DNA of 64,000 nucleotides, from positions 59,697-123,696 of the forward strand of contig NZ_JACAQA010000017.1 in the NCBI RefSeq assembly GCF_013385425.1. Direction: 5' to 3'. This DNA comes from Pseudomonas gingeri (lineage in GTDB: Bacteria > Pseudomonadota > Gammaproteobacteria > Pseudomonadales > Pseudomonadaceae). Shown here in pieces: positions 61,463 through 64,000 of this stretch. Both the position numbers and the translations under genes were made by a program. How positions within the stretch are numbered: position 1 is the stretch's first letter; each line of letters opens with the position of its first letter. The notes under the pieces are model-generated. The model was not told the DNA's origin. It saw only the letters and a program-made list of their open reading frames with translations, and searched no databases.

Positions 61463-64000
61463 TCAATACGGGACAAAGGCCCAGGCGCCTTTGATGCTCG
61501 TATTGTTCGGGTCGGCCAGGTGAATAGTTTGCGTATCATAGTTAAAGAAACTATATCTACTGTCGGTGCCGACGTATTTGCCGAGCCAGTAATTAATGGG
61601 TTTGAATGGGTAAGGAAATGGTCCTCGGTACACCCTGAACATACTAGCGATAAAGTTATCATACTGACCAATGTTAACGCCATTGACTGAATTGATCCAA
61701 GCCCTCGCTGCGGTCGCATCGTTGAATGGACCGTCGTTCACGACTAGAGTGTAGACGTTGCTGACAATGACCAGAAAAGACACTGTCGCCCCTTGCGAGT
61801 CCCTCACGCTAATAGTTGCTTGGCCATTGCGCATTCCCCGTACTTTGTTAGTGCCCTCGATTTGGGCCACCGATGGGTTGGAGGATGTATATTGGTACGG
61901 TGGTGTCCCTCCCGATGCCTGACGTACTTCTGTATTGCCGTTCGGATCCTCACCAGTGGTTGGCCAAGACACTCTGATGGAATAGCCGCGCAAGAGCATG
62001 TATGACCGGTCAATTGTCAGCGGATCCGTCACAGTTTTGACGGTATAGGTGCGCAGTGGAAAATCGACCGCGTTGGCCTGGGTCGAGCTGCGATCGAAGG
62101 TCACTTGCAGCACGACGTTCAGTGGCGAGTCGTCGCGCAATTTCTCCAGTTCGCTACGCAACAGCGTTGTGGACAACCCGGCCGTCACTTCCGAGTCCTG
62201 GACCGCGGAAGACGTGTAGAGGGTGATGGTATAGCGCGAGCCGTCGAGCGCCGTACCCTCGGCGCGTAGCCAGACGCGCTGACCGGCGGCGATCAGCGGC
62301 CATGGTGCCACGGTGACCCGCGCATCGCCGGCAAAGGTCTTCAGATCCAGTTCGCTGCCAATACCGGCTTGCGCGGCCTGGGGAATCAGCGGCATGGGCA
62401 GACTGATGTCGGGTATCGCCTGCACGTTCAGCGTCAATGCACGGGACGGCTCGGATTCGCTGCCTCCACTAGGGGTCACGGTGTAGGTGACCGTCACCGA
62501 CCGGTCCAGGTTGTAGGCGATGACCGAAACCGGAAGGGGGATCTCTCGGCTGCCCGGCAGCGCTTGCAGCGGGGTGGTGTGCGAACCGTCGCCGGGGGTG
62601 CCAGCCCAGGTCACGCGGACCTGATCACCGGGTTGGGCGCCGTAATCCGGAATCTCCACGGTCAGTTCATCCTTGGCCGCCACCGGATTGAGTTGTTGGC
62701 TGGGCACGGCGCCGGTGGCCTGCTTGACGCTGGGGGCGAGCAACTCCAGCGCCGAACCGATGGTCAGCTCACGTATCAGCGAGCGTTGAATCGGAGATCC
62801 GGTACGGATGATGTAATAGTCCGTGTCCACCGTGCCGTTCAAGTTGCCAATCACGTATTGAAACGGTACGACAAAGGGAATGGGGCTACCCGCCGAGCCT
62901 GGGTTCAGCGGCGGCGTCTCTTGATCCGGCGCACTGCTGAGCGAACCTCTCCAGCGCAGCCCGACGATGTCATTGGGCAGGGTGCCCGTATATGGCACAA
63001 CCACATCGGCCCCGGTGATGGGGTTCACATCGTCCGGGTTCAAGACATCGTTGCTGTCGGCCCGGATGACGTTGGGTTTTGGCATGGAAGGCTGACCGCT
63101 GCCCACGGACAACACCAATTCCTGTGATTTACGTTGGCTATTGATCCAGTAGTAAACGGTGAGCGAACCGCCATCGAGTCGCTTGATTTCATTCTTGTCC
63201 ACATCGCGCAGGATCGGAGCGCCACTCGGTTCATTACTCACATAGGCGTTAATGTCGAAACCAGTGGGGTTGTTGCTGGCGTCAAGTCCTTCAAACACAA
63301 TGTAGAGATGGTCTCCGGGCTGGCGCCCCGGGTAATAGGGCACTGAAATGGTGTAGAAATTCAGGTTCGGGTCCAACACACTGCCACTCGCTTCCACAAA
63401 ACTCGGGCGTTCAGGCAAGGCAATATCACCCACCACCGTAACGTTGGCGTTTTTCGACGGGCGATCTTCCACGCCGCTCCTGATCCGTACGTAAGACACC
63501 GACGCTCGCCCCTTGGCAATCGCCTCCACGTATTCGTAGGGGATGGGAAAGTCGTATTGGAAGGGGATGAATTGCACCGTTTGCTCAAGAGGCCCGACGA
63601 TCACCGACGAATCCCCTTGTGCCGGGGTGCCGACCCAGGTCAGTTGCAGGATATCGTCTACCGCGTGATCCGTTTGATTGGTGTACACCCGGCAAATCAC
63701 ATCGGCTCCCGCCAGTTGCTCAAGATCGATCACATTCTGGGGAACGGGAAAACCGTTGACCAACACCTGCGGCGCATCGAGGCGGTTGCCGCCCACGTCG
63801 ACCCGCACGGTGGTAATCACGGACCAGGGTTCACGCTCATCGGGATAGTTTTTGCAGACATCCACCACCTGATAAGCGATGTCGATCTGACCGTCTAGAG
63901 CGTTCTCGATGACCGTTCTGTCGATATGGATCGGGATGTCCGTGTCCACCTCCTCCGGTTGGACGATGTGCTCCACACTGGCTCGCCCCCAGGCCAGGCG
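61463..64000 (-). CDS. Long Ig-like repeat protein, 5' end beyond the window
   Basis: The frame is open to the right edge (the reading LAWGRASVEHIVQP continues there), so only the C-terminal 845 or so residues are seen. At least five repeats of about 100 residues follow a pattern such as QPGDQVRVTWAGTPGDGSHT then a strand block ending SRALTLNV. A Big_2-like domain (SGGTPPYQYTSSNPSVAQIE, GQATISVRDSQG) and a 95-residue tail (AARAWINSVNG, PINYWLGKY, ending GAWAFVPY) close the protein and match the end of the halovibrin-like lipoprotein. One Cys is seen early (GADVICRVY). Confidence 0.78.
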   Translation of the reverse strand, partial: RLAWGRASVEHIVQPEEVDTDIPIHIDRTVIENALDGQIDIAYQVVDVCKNYPDEREPWSVITTVRVDVGGNRLDAPQVLVNGFPVPQNVIDLEQLAGADVICRVYTNQTDHAVDDILQLTWVGTPAQGDSSVIVGPLEQTVQFIPFQYDFPIPYEYVEAIAKGRASVSYVRIRSGVEDRPSKNANVTVVGDIALPERPSFVEASGSVLDPNLNFYTISVPYYPGRQPGDHLYIVFEGLDASNNPTGFDINAYVSNEPSGAPILRDVDKNEIKRLDGGSLTVYYWINSQRKSQELVLSVGSGQPSMPKPNVIRADSNDVLNPDDVNPITGADVVVPYTGTLPNDIVGLRWRGSLSSAPDQETPPLNPGSAGSPIPFVVPFQYVIGNLNGTVDTDYYIIRTGSPIQRSLIRELTIGSALELLAPSVKQATGAVPSQQLNPVAAKDELTVEIPDYGAQPGDQVRVTWAGTPGDGSHTTPLQALPGSREIPLPVSVIAYNLDRSVTVTYTVTPSGGSESEPSRALTLNVQAIPDISLPMPLIPQAAQAGIGSELDLKTFAGDARVTVAPWPLIAAGQRVWLRAEGTALDGSRYTITLYTSSAVQDSEVTAGLSTTLLRSELEKLRDDSPLNVVLQVTFDRSSTQANAVDFPLRTYTVKTVTDPLTIDRSYMLLRGYSIRVSWPTTGEDPNGNTEVRQASGGTPPYQYTSSNPSVAQIEGTNKVRGMRNGQATISVRDSQGATVSFLVIVSNVYTLVVNDGPFNDATAARAWINSVNGVNIGQYDNFIASMFRVYRGPFPYPFKPINYWLGKYVGTDSRYSFFNYDTQTIHLADPNNTSIKGAWAFVPY

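Noticed and set aside
1..64000. CRISPR arrays, phage or transposase genes
   Set aside because: No regularly spaced repeats and no transposase, integrase or capsid-type proteins were seen on either strand.

Overview
The window reads as a chromosome segment of a fluorescent pseudomonad (Pseudomonas fluorescens group). The evidence is high-GC coding sequence with few gaps, a gene order I recognise from Pseudomonas (DUF2066, PerM-type permease, hda, twin NlpC/P60 lipoproteins, then a B12-riboswitch cobalamin operon, MarR/MFS, glutathione peroxidase, FadL-like porin), and REP elements of the GTGGGAGCGGAGCTTGCCCGCGAAG type common in this group. This comes from reading the sequence; no search was run.

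Layout. 1-5.4 kb: core genes (replication regulator Hda, cell-wall hydrolases, an O-methyltransferase). 5.4-7.0 kb: small islet of unknown genes, less GC-rich to the eye. 7.1-16.3 kb: cobalamin riboswitch and ten tightly coupled genes for corrin adenosylation, amidation, lower-ligand synthesis and nucleotide-loop assembly. 16.3-18.1 kb: MarR regulator and MFS exporter sharing a GTATATAC operator. 18-27.2 kb: peroxidase, FadL porin, small hypotheticals, a kilobase gap, RmuC, and a symporter-histidine kinase hybrid. 27.3-37.4 kb: regulator-transporter pairs, a phospholipid flippase-acyltransferase fusion, a guanidine-II riboswitch with its SMR exporter, a bile-acid-type symporter and RdgC, punctuated by REPs. 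37.5-40.9 kb: a duplicated tRNA-Val/tRNA-Asp cassette bracketing an enolase-superfamily enzyme and its transporter. 41-51.9 kb: diheme cytochrome c and catalase-like operon, FKBP isomerase, DUF1232 protein, XRE regulator pair, EAL-CBS-GGDEF protein, Prc protease and quinone oxidoreductase.

51.9-64 kb is the most accessory-looking part. A halovibrin-like lipoprotein lies between the quinone oxidoreductase and a decayed copy of that gene's 3' end. Two tandem Ig-like repeat proteins without signal peptides follow, then a pertactin-type autotransporter, a small protein with a structured leader, and the 3' part of a very long Ig-like repeat protein leaving the right edge. The lipoprotein and the long protein end in the same roughly 185-residue module (a Big_2-like domain plus a NYWL-containing tail). 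I judge this shared module and its cluster the best candidate for an undescribed surface or secreted system.
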